NCBI GenBank assembly: GCA_011524905.1
Contig: WTJI01000007.1
Span: 1 to 64,000 of the forward strand
From: Flavobacteriales bacterium
GTDB taxonomy: Bacteria; Bacteroidota; Bacteroidia; Flavobacteriales; Flavobacteriaceae
Direction of reading: 5' to 3'
DNA: 64,000 nucleotides
Shown: positions 1-6,928 of the stretch, piece by piece
Position numbering within the stretch: position 1 is the stretch's first letter
Layout: each line of letters opens with the position of its first letter
Notes under the pieces: model-generated
Database searches by the model: none
What the model saw: only the letters and a program-made list of their open reading frames with translations
Told to the model about the DNA's origin: nothing
Program-made: the position numbers and the translations under genes

Positions 1-130
1 GTCATAAGGAAAGAATATGCTCCTGCAAACAGATTCCATTGATCAGTTATTTTAATATTGGGGTATACAATTTTTAATACTTTTTGTGACTTTAGAAATA
101 TTATGCTTGACGCCAAATTTTTATTAAAAT

Positions 131-1084
131 TTATTTCTCCAATGGGTTATCAGTTGATTCTTTAATATACCCATAGGATACAAAAGCAAATTTTTCTCCA
201 TCAGGTGACCAAGAGGGAACGTTTATAGTTCCCTGACCGCCAGTTAGAAAGCAAAGCGTACGGACCGTATTGTCATTTAAATTTAAGAATCTGAGCGCCA
301 CCTTTTCCATGGCTGGGTGGGCGTTACCTTGGTCTTCTAAATAAGCCAGATATACTATTGAGTCACCATTCGGCGACGGATGAGGGAACCAATTAGAGTA
401 GGAGTCATTTGTCACTTGAATTTTATTACTGCCATCTGCATTCATCCGCCAGATCTCCATTTTACCTGATTTCATTGAATTGTAATAGATAAAATTACCA
501 TCAGCTGAAAAATCAGCGCCATCATCCAATCCTTTATTTTCTGTTAATCGTATTTCCTTGCCACCATCTACATTGATAGCGTAAATATCAAGATTGTCAT
601 TTCGAAGTGCGGTATAAATTAATGTTTGGCCATCAGGAGACCATCCGTGCCAAAATGAGGGAGTTTTTTCTGTCACAATTGAAGGGATACCACCTTCAAT
701 AGGTAGTGTATAAATTCTTGAGGATTTAAAATCTCTGTCTTTATAGTCTACATTAGGCTGGTCATAATGACTGATCACAATTTTTTTTCCATCCGGAGAG
801 ATTCCATGGTCATTGTTTAATTTATCAGCGAAATCCGTATTGATATAGGTTTTCTTTTTCGTTGTTAAGTCAAAACGAAAAATTTTCCCCTTTCCATTTA
901 AAATGATAAAGCTTCCGTCTTTACTCCAATTGGGCGCTTCAAAGTGATCAAATTCTTTGTAGATCGTTTCTCGTATGCCATTTTGGATATTGAAAATCTC
1001 CAATTTGGACCATACATTTTCCAATTGACTGAGTCCAAAAAATGGGATAAATATTATGAATAGTGCTAATGAATTCTTATTCAT
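131..1084 (-). CDS. Secreted TolB-like beta-propeller (PD40 repeat) protein
   Basis: The 317-residue product opens with a typical signal peptide (NKNS, then about 14 hydrophobic residues, ending GLSQ near residue 20), so it is probably exported to the periplasm or cell surface. The mature part carries repeated SPDG/SxDG turns near residues 54, 95, 149, 193, 237 and 294, each followed by a short beta-rich stretch. This is the pattern of WD40-like PD40 repeats in TolB and in the N-domain of DPP-IV-like peptidases, so a roughly six-bladed propeller is expected. No peptidase domain or catalytic motif follows, so it is not a DPP-IV enzyme; a binding or scaffolding role is inferred. It stands alone, with terminator-like hairpins upstream that may control it. 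The family assignment is good but the function is unknown. Confidence 0.8.
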   Translation of the reverse strand: MNKNSLALFIIFIPFFGLSQLENVWSKLEIFNIQNGIRETIYKEFDHFEAPNWSKDGSFIILNGKGKIFRFDLTTKKKTYINTDFADKLNNDHGISPDGKKIVISHYDQPNVDYKDRDFKSSRIYTLPIEGGIPSIVTEKTPSFWHGWSPDGQTLIYTALRNDNLDIYAINVDGGKEIRLTENKGLDDGADFSADGNFIYYNSMKSGKMEIWRMNADGSNKIQVTNDSYSNWFPHPSPNGDSIVYLAYLEDQGNAHPAMEKVALRFLNLNDNTVRTLCFLTGGQGTINVPSWSPDGEKFAFVSYGYIKESTDNPLEK

Positions 1085-1123
1085 TTTTTGATGTAATAAT
1101 GTGGATTCTGTATTATCTAGGCC

Positions 1124-1174
1124 AAAAAGAAACCACAGCCTCTTCGTTAACCGTTTGGTTTCAGCTGTGGTTTC
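1124..1174 (-). terminator. Terminator/attenuator-like hairpin 1 upstream of the TolB-like gene
   Basis: An 11-bp perfect inverted repeat (1129-1139 with 1164-1174) is followed on the minus strand by five T. The 24-nt loop contains a small AACC-GTTT-GGTT hairpin and a second GAAACC that could compete for the GGTTTC arm, as in attenuators. It lies 40 bp upstream of the start codon at 1084, so it would act in the leader of that gene. Confidence 0.5.
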
Positions 1175-1186
1175 AAATACTAATCT

Positions 1187-1213
1187 TCAAACAAGAATGT
1201 TTATGATTTTCAT
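1187..1213 (-). other. Candidate 8-codon leader peptide
   Basis: A minus-strand ATG opens an 8-residue frame, MKIINILV, which stops 13 nt before the hairpin at 1174-1129. The ATCATAAAC core of this frame recurs, as ATCATAAAC or ACCATAAAC, at the same place before the hairpins at 1231-1255 and 1412-1438. Those copies have no equivalent ATG-started frame. A leader peptide is only a possibility; the shared bases may instead be an RNA or protein signal. Confidence 0.2.
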
Positions 1214-1224
1214 TAATAAGGTAC

Positions 1225-1255
1225 AAAAAAACCGCTAGATGTATAGTCTAGCGGT
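1225..1255 (-). terminator. Terminator-like hairpin 2
   Basis: A 9-bp perfect stem (1231-1239 with 1247-1255, 7-nt loop) is followed on the minus strand by six T. It shares the CGCTAGA/TCTAGCG arm core with hairpin 3. The strand with the T tract is that of the TolB-like gene, and no minus-strand gene is evident directly upstream for it to terminate. Confidence 0.5.
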
Positions 1256-1405
1256 AAAAATTCAATAAGTGAGAAGTTGGTTTATGATTAAACCATATTT
1301 AAATCTACAAACTTATTTTTTATGCCGATGTGACTTAAGTCACGGAGTTCTAATCTTTAATATGAGCATATGATAAAGTTGAAATGGGCCAGATGGCCGG
1401 GCAAT

Positions 1406-1438
1406 AAAAAAAGTCGCTAGTAGATTAATCTAGCGACT
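1406..1438 (-). terminator. Terminator-like hairpin 3
   Basis: A 9-bp perfect stem (1412-1420 with 1430-1438, 9-nt loop) is followed on the minus strand by six T (1411-1406). The arm sequence is related to hairpin 2. The bases upstream on the minus strand resemble those upstream of hairpins 1 and 2 around an [A/G]TAACCATAAAC or TTAATCATAAAC core, which suggests a duplicated unit. Confidence 0.5.
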
Positions 1439-2027
1439 AATCTTAATGTATAAAAATGGGTTTATGGTTACACCACACAAATTTAGACATATGTTATGTA
1501 GGTCTTAGTTATGGTAATAACAATAAATGGTAAATAAAAACGTATTAGATTTTTTTAATGGATTTCTTTACAAATCAATTTTGTGTAAATAAAGAATTAG
1601 GGAGATAAAGTCATGCAAAACAATAAGACTCGTAGCGGTAGTTACAAAATATAAACTGCGAAGTTTGGAATCCCTCGCAGTTTAAATTCAAACATAAAGT
1701 AATTGGCTTTTGGTTATGTACCATTATAAATTTAAAAAAAAAGACGGATATATCCTTGAAAATGAGTGCTATTTTAAATGAACGCGTCAAAACCCCTATT
1801 GTTTGGAGTAGATTGCAGGTATTAAAATGAAGATGATTGGTCAATGAAAAAGTGTTGATGAAAGAAAATAAAGCGTCTTAAGTGAAGTTTTTAGGTGAGT
1901 GAAAACTTAAGGAGTTCACTGTTCCGTATCCTACTCTAATACATCGGAATGAAGGAAGCCATATGAAAAATATAGATTTACATTCAAGTTTTTTATTTAT
2001 ATTAAGGGTATTCATAAACCAATATTC
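1439..2027. other. AT-rich stretch without a supported gene
   Basis: Apart from the inverted repeat at 1653-1683, I see no convincing gene here. A 77-codon minus-strand frame (1611-1844) has a composition typical of chance and crosses the inverted repeat. A 22-codon plus-strand frame from 1762 is too short to judge. The stretch may hold the promoter for the small genes starting at 2028. Confidence 0.5.
1653..1683. repeat. Inverted repeat 4, weaker member of the hairpin series
   Basis: A 9-bp perfect inverted repeat (1653-1661 with 1675-1683, 13-nt loop). There is no clean T tract on either side (minus strand continues ATATTTTGT). The minus-strand bases just upstream again contain a GGTACATAACCA-like stretch similar to the ones before hairpins 2 and 3, so it may be a decayed fourth unit. 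Confidence 0.35.
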
Positions 2028-2219
2028 ATGCGATTTTTTCTAAATATATGCTCCTGCATATCCTATTTGTTATCATTTTATTTTTTGTTCATATCCGATT
2101 GGGAGCATGCCTCCACAGCTGCAATAGTAATTGCCCTTTGGGGTATTGGATTTATTCTTCAGGCACACGCTTTTCCTTCCAGAATTTTTAATCCTGAAAA
2201 TTGGTTTAATGGGTCATAA
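2028..2219 (+). CDS. Small two-helix membrane protein, unknown function
   Basis: A 63-residue frame with two hydrophobic segments, about residues 7-22 and 31-49, joined by a short polar turn (SDWEHAS), and a polar tail ending NPENWFNGS. This reads as a helical hairpin in the inner membrane. I do not recognise the family. Its last codons overlap the start of the next secreted frame by 11 bp, which suggests translational coupling. The start ATG at 2028 follows an A/T-rich leader without a Shine-Dalgarno sequence, normal for this phylum. It could still be a chance frame, but the composition is protein-like. Confidence 0.5.
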   Translation: MRFFLNICSCISYLLSFYFLFISDWEHASTAAIVIALWGIGFILQAHAFPSRIFNPENWFNGS

Positions 2220-2457
2220 ACTAAAGAGATTAATAGGCTCAAGTTTACTGCTTTTCCATTTCGTGTCCTTTTCTACACCTGAGTGTATTACTATTACCCA
2301 TAAAGAAGTCACTTCAGATGGTAAATATTATTTTCATTGGGGCAATTTTGATCAAAATAGAGGTGATCCAGACAATCGACTAGATGTTAGATCAGGTTCA
2401 GTCACTCAGGAGGAGTTTCAAGAATACGAAGTCGGTGATCGGTATTGTTTGGAATAA
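2209..2457 (+). CDS. Small secreted protein, unknown function
   Basis: From the ATG at 2209 the frame gives 82 residues with a basic start (MGHKLKR) and a hydrophobic core (about residues 8-22) ending near SFSTP, a plausible signal peptide. The frame is open 26 codons further upstream, but that extension would bury the signal peptide, so 2209 is preferred. The mature part is short, polar and acidic, with two cysteines (one just after the predicted cleavage site and one near the C-terminus) that could form a disulfide. No family is recognised. It overlaps the stop of the preceding membrane-protein gene and was probably translated with it. Confidence 0.5.
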   Translation: MGHKLKRLIGSSLLLFHFVSFSTPECITITHKEVTSDGKYYFHWGNFDQNRGDPDNRLDVRSGSVTQEEFQEYEVGDRYCLE

Positions 2458-2461
2458 AAAA

Positions 2462-2536
2462 GGGAAGTAAGGTTTTTCTCAGAATTTTTCTTTTTCATAT
2501 CAAACAAACCAAATGAAGTAAGGAACCCTACTTCCC
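2462..2536 (+). repeat. Long-loop imperfect inverted repeat, possible terminator
   Basis: Bases 2462-2474 and 2524-2536 form a 13-bp stem with one mismatch around a 49-nt T-rich loop. It starts 5 bp after the stop of the small secreted protein, where a terminator would be expected, but no T tract follows the distal arm. Its role is uncertain. Confidence 0.35.
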
Positions 2537-2868
2537 AGGAAATACAATACAAATACGTTTCGTGTGGGAAATGTGTTATATTGTTTAACAAATATAATAA
2601 AAAAGTTAAACAAAATACGTTTTAACAAAAATATTAGGTCTAGAAATCAGCCTAACGTGAAGATTGATAGCTACTTTCTATTCTAACCCCAAGGTTCATC
2701 CAATAAGCACTTAGTAGGTTTGTTGATGTTAGGGATAGATTATCCAAATTGTGGCACAGTAAATACAATTAAAGTAGTTTGGGTCGTATGTATTATTTGC
2801 CAAAAGCTTAATAGTTTACAAGTGTGTAATTCTAAATATTTGTTGTTAGTAGGTGTATTGAGGGCGGG
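2537..2868. other. Non-coding AT-rich stretch
   Basis: No frame of convincing length or composition, no hairpin with a T tract and no tRNA-like fold were seen here. It may be decayed sequence. Confidence 0.4.
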
Positions 2869-2958
2869 TTAATAGTATATCGACAAATAAATCCGATAGG
2901 CGATATAAACACCTGTTATACTCCATATCCACCATCTATTTTTCATATACCATTCCAT
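2869..2958 (-). CDS. Candidate 29-residue basic membrane peptide
   Basis: A short minus-strand frame starting MEWYMKNRWWIW and continuing as a hydrophobic tyrosine/isoleucine-rich segment, with a stop at 2869. It begins 6 bp after the stop of another tiny membrane frame (2965-3057) in a different reading frame. The pair could be two small peptides or the remains of one gene split by a frameshift. No family is recognised and it may be chance. Confidence 0.25.
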   Translation of the reverse strand: MEWYMKNRWWIWSITGVYIAYRIYLSIYY

Positions 2959-2964
2959 CAGCTT

Positions 2965-3057
2965 TTAAGTATAAAAAATCATGTTAATGGAAATACAAAA
3001 TATCATAAAGGCATACATAGTGATTGTAAGCCAGCCTAGGATCCCAATTTTTTTCAT
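2965..3057 (-). CDS. Candidate 30-residue single-helix membrane peptide
   Basis: A minus-strand frame with a basic start (MKKIG) and one hydrophobic segment running to the end (about residues 6-28), typical of small membrane peptides. Bases just upstream on the minus strand contain a TAATCATG start context. It sits directly ahead of the 29-residue frame at 2869-2958. The signal-anchor composition supports a real product more than chance does, but length makes this weak. Confidence 0.3.
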   Translation of the reverse strand: MKKIGILGWLTITMYAFMIFCISINMIFYT

Positions 3058-3491
3058 GATTATTGATTAAATGTTTTACAAAAGATACAAAGAAATCCTG
3101 TAAAATCCCTTGATTTTGCGCTGTCTGGCAAGCGGCGATAACTTTAAAATGAATGAAAAACCTTACAAATGTTGGTACTCAACTCCCTTAATCTAATCCA
3201 AAAAGTTTTCAATAGTGCCGACTATGGTTTTAATTGAGCATTGATAATCATATTTTTATGGCGGTCAGATATTCAAGGTTCTTTGGAAAAATCTTGCTTA
3301 GAGGTAGTTGAATTTAGAAATAGGAAAGCAAACTATAGATAGGGACAATTTTGTCCAATATACACTATCATATGGTTGCCCAGCATAGCCCCAACCGTGA
3401 CAAACAGGAGCACCTCTTATTTTAATAAGTTGCTTTTACAGGGGTACAAGCCTAAAATCCTTATCTTGTAGCCTATATATTTAATTTTTTC
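3058..3491. other. Non-coding stretch before the 3492 gene
   Basis: No supported gene or clear hairpin. The last part must include the promoter for the plus-strand gene at 3492. I could not find a convincing TAnnTTTG box close to that start. Confidence 0.4.
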
Positions 3492-3902
3492 ATGATAAAA
3501 AATATTTTTCTACTACTGGTTTGCTTTGGTATTCAATACAGCCAAGCACAATTTGTTGGCGACCAAGATATACGAGAAATAACATCACCCTACATAGAAG
3601 TATCTGTTACCGACCGTTTGCTGTCAGATAAAGTTAATGTAGATATTGATTTTGGACAAGACACAAAATTTTTCACATTCAAAAATGAAGTTAGTATCAA
3701 GGATGGTAACAAGCGTGTTAAATTCAATTCAAAAATATCTGTGCTCAATTTTTTCTTAAAATTTGGATATGAACTGCATACAGTGGCAACGATGCCCATG
3801 CAACAAGGCGGCACCAATTTGAGAATAGATAAAAACAGCAACGGCGGATTTATCACAAAATACTTCTTGATGAATAAAAATTTAAATCCGAATAGACCCT
3901 AA
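3492..3902 (+). CDS. Exported protein of unknown function
   Basis: 136 residues with a clear signal peptide (MIKN, a hydrophobic core, then a QYSQAQ cleavage region near residue 20). The mature part is rich in beta-strand formers, with alternating polar and hydrophobic stretches such as KVNVDIDFGQ and RVKFNSKISV, and ends in a basic, asparagine-rich tail. I do not recognise a named domain. Similar short exported proteins are frequent in Flavobacteriaceae (general knowledge). It is followed after 4 bp by a lipoprotein gene, so the two are probably co-transcribed and may act together at the envelope. Confidence 0.65.
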   Translation: MIKNIFLLLVCFGIQYSQAQFVGDQDIREITSPYIEVSVTDRLLSDKVNVDIDFGQDTKFFTFKNEVSIKDGNKRVKFNSKISVLNFFLKFGYELHTVATMPMQQGGTNLRIDKNSNGGFITKYFLMNKNLNPNRP

Positions 3903-3906
3903 CCCG

Positions 3907-4341
3907 ATGAGACATCTACTTTTTATAGCTACTTTATTTATACTGGGTTGTAGTAACACAGAAGATGAAGTTGATAGCGACTTTTTTTTATGTACTGTTG
4001 ACTATGTAGAATTTATAGATGCGACCCATGCTATTGTAAAATTTGAAACAACTTTGGGCGATGTTACCAATCCATTCTACGGCAGGTACACTTACACCAA
4101 GGAAGGCAATAATTATTTCATTGGTGACGATTTGGTAAACATCACAAACTTTACCCAAAAGGGCAACGAGGCGACCTTTGTATTTGAGTATGGAGAAAAT
4201 TTAGGTTTCTTTTGTGCTTCTATTTTTGAAACCCTCCCTGAACATATCCACTATACCTTCGATGCTGAAGCGGAAATTGAAGTCACATCAAAAGTAGTTG
4301 GACGATGGAAAATCAAAAGACGAAACAACCTAAGACCTTAG
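3907..4341 (+). CDS. Lipoprotein of unknown function
   Basis: 144 residues with a lipoprotein signal: basic start, hydrophobic core and lipobox ILGC (Cys15), followed by an acidic spacer (SNTEDEVDSD). The acidic residues after the cysteine resemble Flavobacteriia surface-export signals for lipoproteins (known for Bacteroidota SLEs), so exposure at the surface is possible. The remainder is a beta-rich domain with a second and third cysteine (FLCTV, FFCAS) and a basic C-terminus. No family is recognised. It sits 4 bp behind the exported protein at 3492 and 18 bp ahead of a small membrane protein. Confidence 0.65.
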   Translation: MRHLLFIATLFILGCSNTEDEVDSDFFLCTVDYVEFIDATHAIVKFETTLGDVTNPFYGRYTYTKEGNNYFIGDDLVNITNFTQKGNEATFVFEYGENLGFFCASIFETLPEHIHYTFDAEAEIEVTSKVVGRWKIKRRNNLRP

Positions 4342-4359
4342 TTTGCCTTATTCATTGAT

Positions 4360-4554
4360 ATGAATCGAAAATCCTTACTGTATATTTCGATTATTTGTTG
4401 GGTAAACATTGGACTATTCTATTTGTTTTATCAGCTACATTTTGAGCCAATTCTCGTTGGCGTTCTCCGTGAATTGACATTACTACCGTCATTCGTTGTT
4501 GGTTTCATTTGTTCACTATTGTGGGTTTTTTCCTACCTAAAAAACAACAAGTGA
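4360..4554 (+). CDS. Small two-helix membrane protein, unknown function
   Basis: 64 residues with two hydrophobic segments (about 7-25 and 40-58), a polar glutamate-containing turn (LHFEPILVGVLRE) and a positively charged C-terminus (LKNNK). This fits an inner-membrane hairpin with both ends in the cytoplasm. It starts 18 bp after the lipoprotein gene, in the same direction, so it likely belongs to the same transcript. The family is not recognised. Confidence 0.5.
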   Translation: MNRKSLLYISIICWVNIGLFYLFYQLHFEPILVGVLRELTLLPSFVVGFICSLLWVFSYLKNNK

Positions 4555-4647
4555 TTATGAAATAGTATCATCAAACTCAATTGATAATTCATAGCCGTGG
4601 AACACTTTGGCTGTTTCGGCTTAATTTACGTTAACACAAAAATAAAT

Positions 4648-4851
4648 ATGAAAGGATTACTTTTTTTGGGTGCGCTTTGTCTCGTGACTTCCTGTGTATC
4701 AATTCGATTTCCTGAAACTATGAAGGTTGATATTCGAATTCCTGAAAATTTTGATGCAGAAAAAATTCAAGTTCTAATTGATACTTTAAAAAGTCAAAAA
4801 GTAGATGCTAAATTAGAATTCAACATCATACCCAATGATAAAAACGATTAA
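4648..4851 (+). CDS. Small lipoprotein, unknown function
   Basis: 67 residues from the ATG at 4648. The N-terminus MKGLLFLGALCLVTSC is a classical lipoprotein signal with lipobox LVTSC (Cys16); upstream in-frame codons would spoil it, so this start is chosen. The mature part is about 50 residues of mixed charged and hydrophobic residues (KVDIRIPENFDAEK, VLIDTLKSQKVDAK) that would fit one strand-helix-strand unit. No family is recognised. It lies in the row of small envelope genes from 3492 to 5759. Confidence 0.55.
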   Translation: MKGLLFLGALCLVTSCVSIRFPETMKVDIRIPENFDAEKIQVLIDTLKSQKVDAKLEFNIIPNDKND

Positions 4852-4976
4852 AAGTTTATTGTCTTTCAAATTGAGCTACTGATACTTTCCCTACATGTAC
4901 TAAAACCACTTAATCATAGTGCTAGAGTGAAAATAATACTTTAACGGTTAGTGTTTTAAATTTAAAGAAACATCCC

Positions 4977-5147
4977 ATGGAGAAAATAACCAAACAAATA
5001 GGACGCTTAGCTGCATGCTGTTTTTTATTGAGCGTGATTTTTAAAGCTTTTCATTTGATGGGTGCTCCGTCCCTTTTCTTATTGAGCATTATTTTTGGAG
5101 GCGGTTTTTTTATTGCACTAGTTTTCAATCGATTTAAAAAAAAGTAA
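4977..5147 (+). CDS. 56-residue two-helix membrane protein with a GldL-like motif
   Basis: The frame starts MEKITKQIGRLAAC and has two hydrophobic segments (about residues 11-24 and 32-50), ending in NRFKKK. The turn between them reads IFKAFHLMGAPS, which resembles the FKxxHxxGA signature in the first membrane helices of GldL and of short GldL-related proteins in Bacteroidota. I infer only a distant relationship: no periplasmic domain is present, so it is not the gliding motor protein itself. The basic C-terminus would lie in the cytoplasm. It sits between a small lipoprotein and a larger membrane protein. Confidence 0.55.
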   Translation: MEKITKQIGRLAACCFLLSVIFKAFHLMGAPSLFLLSIIFGGGFFIALVFNRFKKK

Positions 5148-5249
5148 ACATCCAAAAAGGTGTTCAATTTTATATTTTAGATTTGACACTCCATGATGCG
5201 ATTCGGGTATTTATTTTTTGTTATGTTTGAGAATTACATATTCGAAAAC

Positions 5250-5759
5250 ATGGAAACAACCAAACTAGCGATAGAATGGGCCAAAGATGAAATATATTCT
5301 TCAATGTTCTTCATTTATTTTGCCTTTGTTTTTTTTGCATCAGCCTTTGGTTTTTGGCAAATAGGAAAAACTGAAATGGCCAAAGCTTTCGTCTATCCTT
5401 TATTGGTTTGCGGCGTGTTACTTCTCATCATTGGTTCGGGACTTGTGTATTCTAATATTTCACGAATCAAGTCATTTGGTGCTGTATCACAAGATCAAAT
5501 TTCAGGTTTAGTGCAAACTGAAATATCAAGAGCTGACAAGACAATTGCAGACTATGAAATTGCTATTTTTAAAGTGATACCTTGCATCATTCTGGTAGCG
5601 GCATTAATGCTTATATTTTTACACAAGCCTTTTTGGCAAGGCATTGCCATAGTAACGATTGCAATGATGGTGGTCATCCTTGTGATTGATAGTAATGCCA
5701 GTGCCAGAATGAAAAATTATAAAGGTAATCTTGCGGCAACTTCCAGTTCTGTAAATTGA
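5250..5759 (+). CDS. Four-helix membrane protein, conserved hypothetical
   Basis: 169 residues from the ATG at 5250 (METTKLAIEWAKDEIYS), preferred over in-frame upstream starts because an amphipathic cytoplasmic helix then leads directly into the first membrane segment. Hydrophobic segments lie at about residues 19-36, 46-66, 107-124 and 129-146. The loop between the second and third carries a charged helical stretch (about 68-103). The C-terminus is soluble. I recall proteins with this AIEWAKxE...GFWQxGKT start as uncharacterised in Bacteroidota; no function is known to me. It is the last gene of the envelope-protein row. Confidence 0.6.
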   Translation: METTKLAIEWAKDEIYSSMFFIYFAFVFFASAFGFWQIGKTEMAKAFVYPLLVCGVLLLIIGSGLVYSNISRIKSFGAVSQDQISGLVQTEISRADKTIADYEIAIFKVIPCIILVAALMLIFLHKPFWQGIAIVTIAMMVVILVIDSNASARMKNYKGNLAATSSSVN

Positions 5760-5871
5760 ATATATTTCTCCAGCTAAAGAAGTTGGACTTAGCAAAGTAA
5801 CAAACCCTCGCTTCCTTAGTTTAACAAGATGTTTGCTAGGAAAAATAAAATCTATTATTTGCTTTATAAAA

Positions 5872-6432
5872 ATGACTATGAACAATCCAGCCTTATTGAT
5901 AATTGATCTCCAAAAAGGATTTGACCAAGAGGCACATTGGGGTGGCCAAAGAAATAATAGAAATGCGGAACCCAATATTGTAAAAATAGTAGCACATTGG
6001 CGTCAGTTAAATTACCCTGTTTTTCACATTCTACACAGCTCTCAAGAACCTGATAGCCCCCTTCATAAAAGCAAACCAGGTTTCGAAATGAAAGATGAAG
6101 TACAGCCACTTACAAACGAGCCCGTTATTGTGAAAAATGTAAACAGCGCATTTATAGGGACAGATTTAAAAGAAAGGCTTAATAATTCTCATATTAGTGA
6201 TATAGTTATTGTTGGCTTGACTACAAATCACTGCGTTTCTACAACCACAAGAATGGCAGGTAACTATGGTTTTCAAGTAAAGCTAATTTCTGATGCTACA
6301 GCCGCATTCGATAGAAAAGGGGTTAATGGCGCTTTTTTTACTGCAGAGACCATCCATCAAACTGCATTAGCCAGCTTAGATCGCGAATTTGCTCAAGTCA
6401 TTGACACCAAAACACTTTTACTGAATGTATAA
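5872..6432 (+). CDS. Isochorismatase-family cysteine hydrolase
   Basis: 186 residues from the ATG at 5872 (an alternative ATG lies two codons later). The fold signature is clear: LLIIDLQKGF with catalytic Asp12, a lysine in VIVKNVNSAF (Lys88), and the nucleophile in GLTTNHCVSTT (Cys121), which together form the Asp-Lys-Cys triad of the isochorismatase, nicotinamidase and N-carbamoylsarcosine amidase superfamily. It lacks the metal-binding histidine pattern of nicotinamidase, so pyrazinamidase activity is not expected. The true substrate cannot be read from the sequence. It is transcribed in the same direction as the flanking small genes, with 112 bp to the preceding one, and is cytoplasmic. 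Confidence 0.85.
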   Translation: MTMNNPALLIIDLQKGFDQEAHWGGQRNNRNAEPNIVKIVAHWRQLNYPVFHILHSSQEPDSPLHKSKPGFEMKDEVQPLTNEPVIVKNVNSAFIGTDLKERLNNSHISDIVIVGLTTNHCVSTTTRMAGNYGFQVKLISDATAAFDRKGVNGAFFTAETIHQTALASLDREFAQVIDTKTLLLNV

Positions 6433-6549
6433 TCAATTATAGTGGGGGATACTGTATGTAATTAGCGTTGATTGTTTCCGTTTTTTTTCCATTGCATATT
6501 GCATAATTCATGAACTTAAAATAATTTTATTACAACTAAATATTTAAAC

Positions 6550-6678
6550 ATGAACAAGTTTTACAACAACACACGTACAATCGAAGATAAAAGAACCCAA
6601 AGAGAAATTCTTGATGCCCTGGCGCAACAAAATAAATTGCTAACTGAAATATTGGGCGAACTTAAAAAGGATAAGTAA
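6550..6678 (+). CDS. 42-residue charged helical peptide, unknown function
   Basis: The frame starts MNKFYNNTRTIEDKRTQ and continues as an amphipathic helix (EILDALAQQNKLLTEILGE) ending in KKDK. The heptad-like spacing of leucines and isoleucines suggests a small coiled coil or helix that pairs with a partner. The start follows an AT-rich leader, and the stop overlaps the ATG of the next frame by one base (TAATG), which argues that both were translated. It is not recognised as a known family. Confidence 0.45.
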   Translation: MNKFYNNTRTIEDKRTQREILDALAQQNKLLTEILGELKKDK

Positions 6679-6814
6679 TGGTAAAGAAGGTTTTTTTTCA
6701 TTGGTAATTGTCATGTTGATGATTGAATGTGGAACAGCAAAAAAGCCATCAGGTTCAAATAAGCCCTTGCCACCAGATACTGCCTCCAATAAATATGCTA
6801 AAAGTAGAAATTGA
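6678..6814 (+). pseudogene. Frameshifted small lipoprotein with an 8-T homopolymer
   Basis: Read directly, the ATG at 6678 gives only nine codons (MVKKVFFHW). With one extra T in the run of eight T at 6691-6698, the frame becomes a complete 45-residue lipoprotein: MVKKVFF, then SLVIVMLM, lipobox MIEC, and a proline/lysine-rich tail GTAKKPSGSNKPLPPD, stopping at 6812-6814. The reconstructed signal peptide is too good to be accidental. It may be a pseudogene, a phase-variable gene switched by slippage in the T run, or a sequencing error. The preceding 42-residue frame overlaps its start codon. Confidence 0.5.
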
Positions 6815-6928
6815 AGCAGCAAGACTTTAATTTCAGTATCGCTACATGGAGGATTGTGATTGAGCAACCACAACGGATTCTTACTTTAGGACATCAAAAT
6901 TGCTAATACAGTACTAAATTACCTTGTT

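Noticed and set aside
1-130. A minus-strand frame open to the left edge of the window
   Set aside because: It has no ATG start, is only about 40 codons long within the window and its composition is not clearly protein-like, so it cannot be separated from chance.
1762-1830. A 22-codon plus-strand frame
   Set aside because: It is too short to judge, with no supporting context.
1611-1844. A 77-codon minus-strand open frame
   Set aside because: The composition is typical of AT-rich non-coding DNA (runs of Phe, Cys, Asn), it crosses an inverted repeat and it resembles no known protein.
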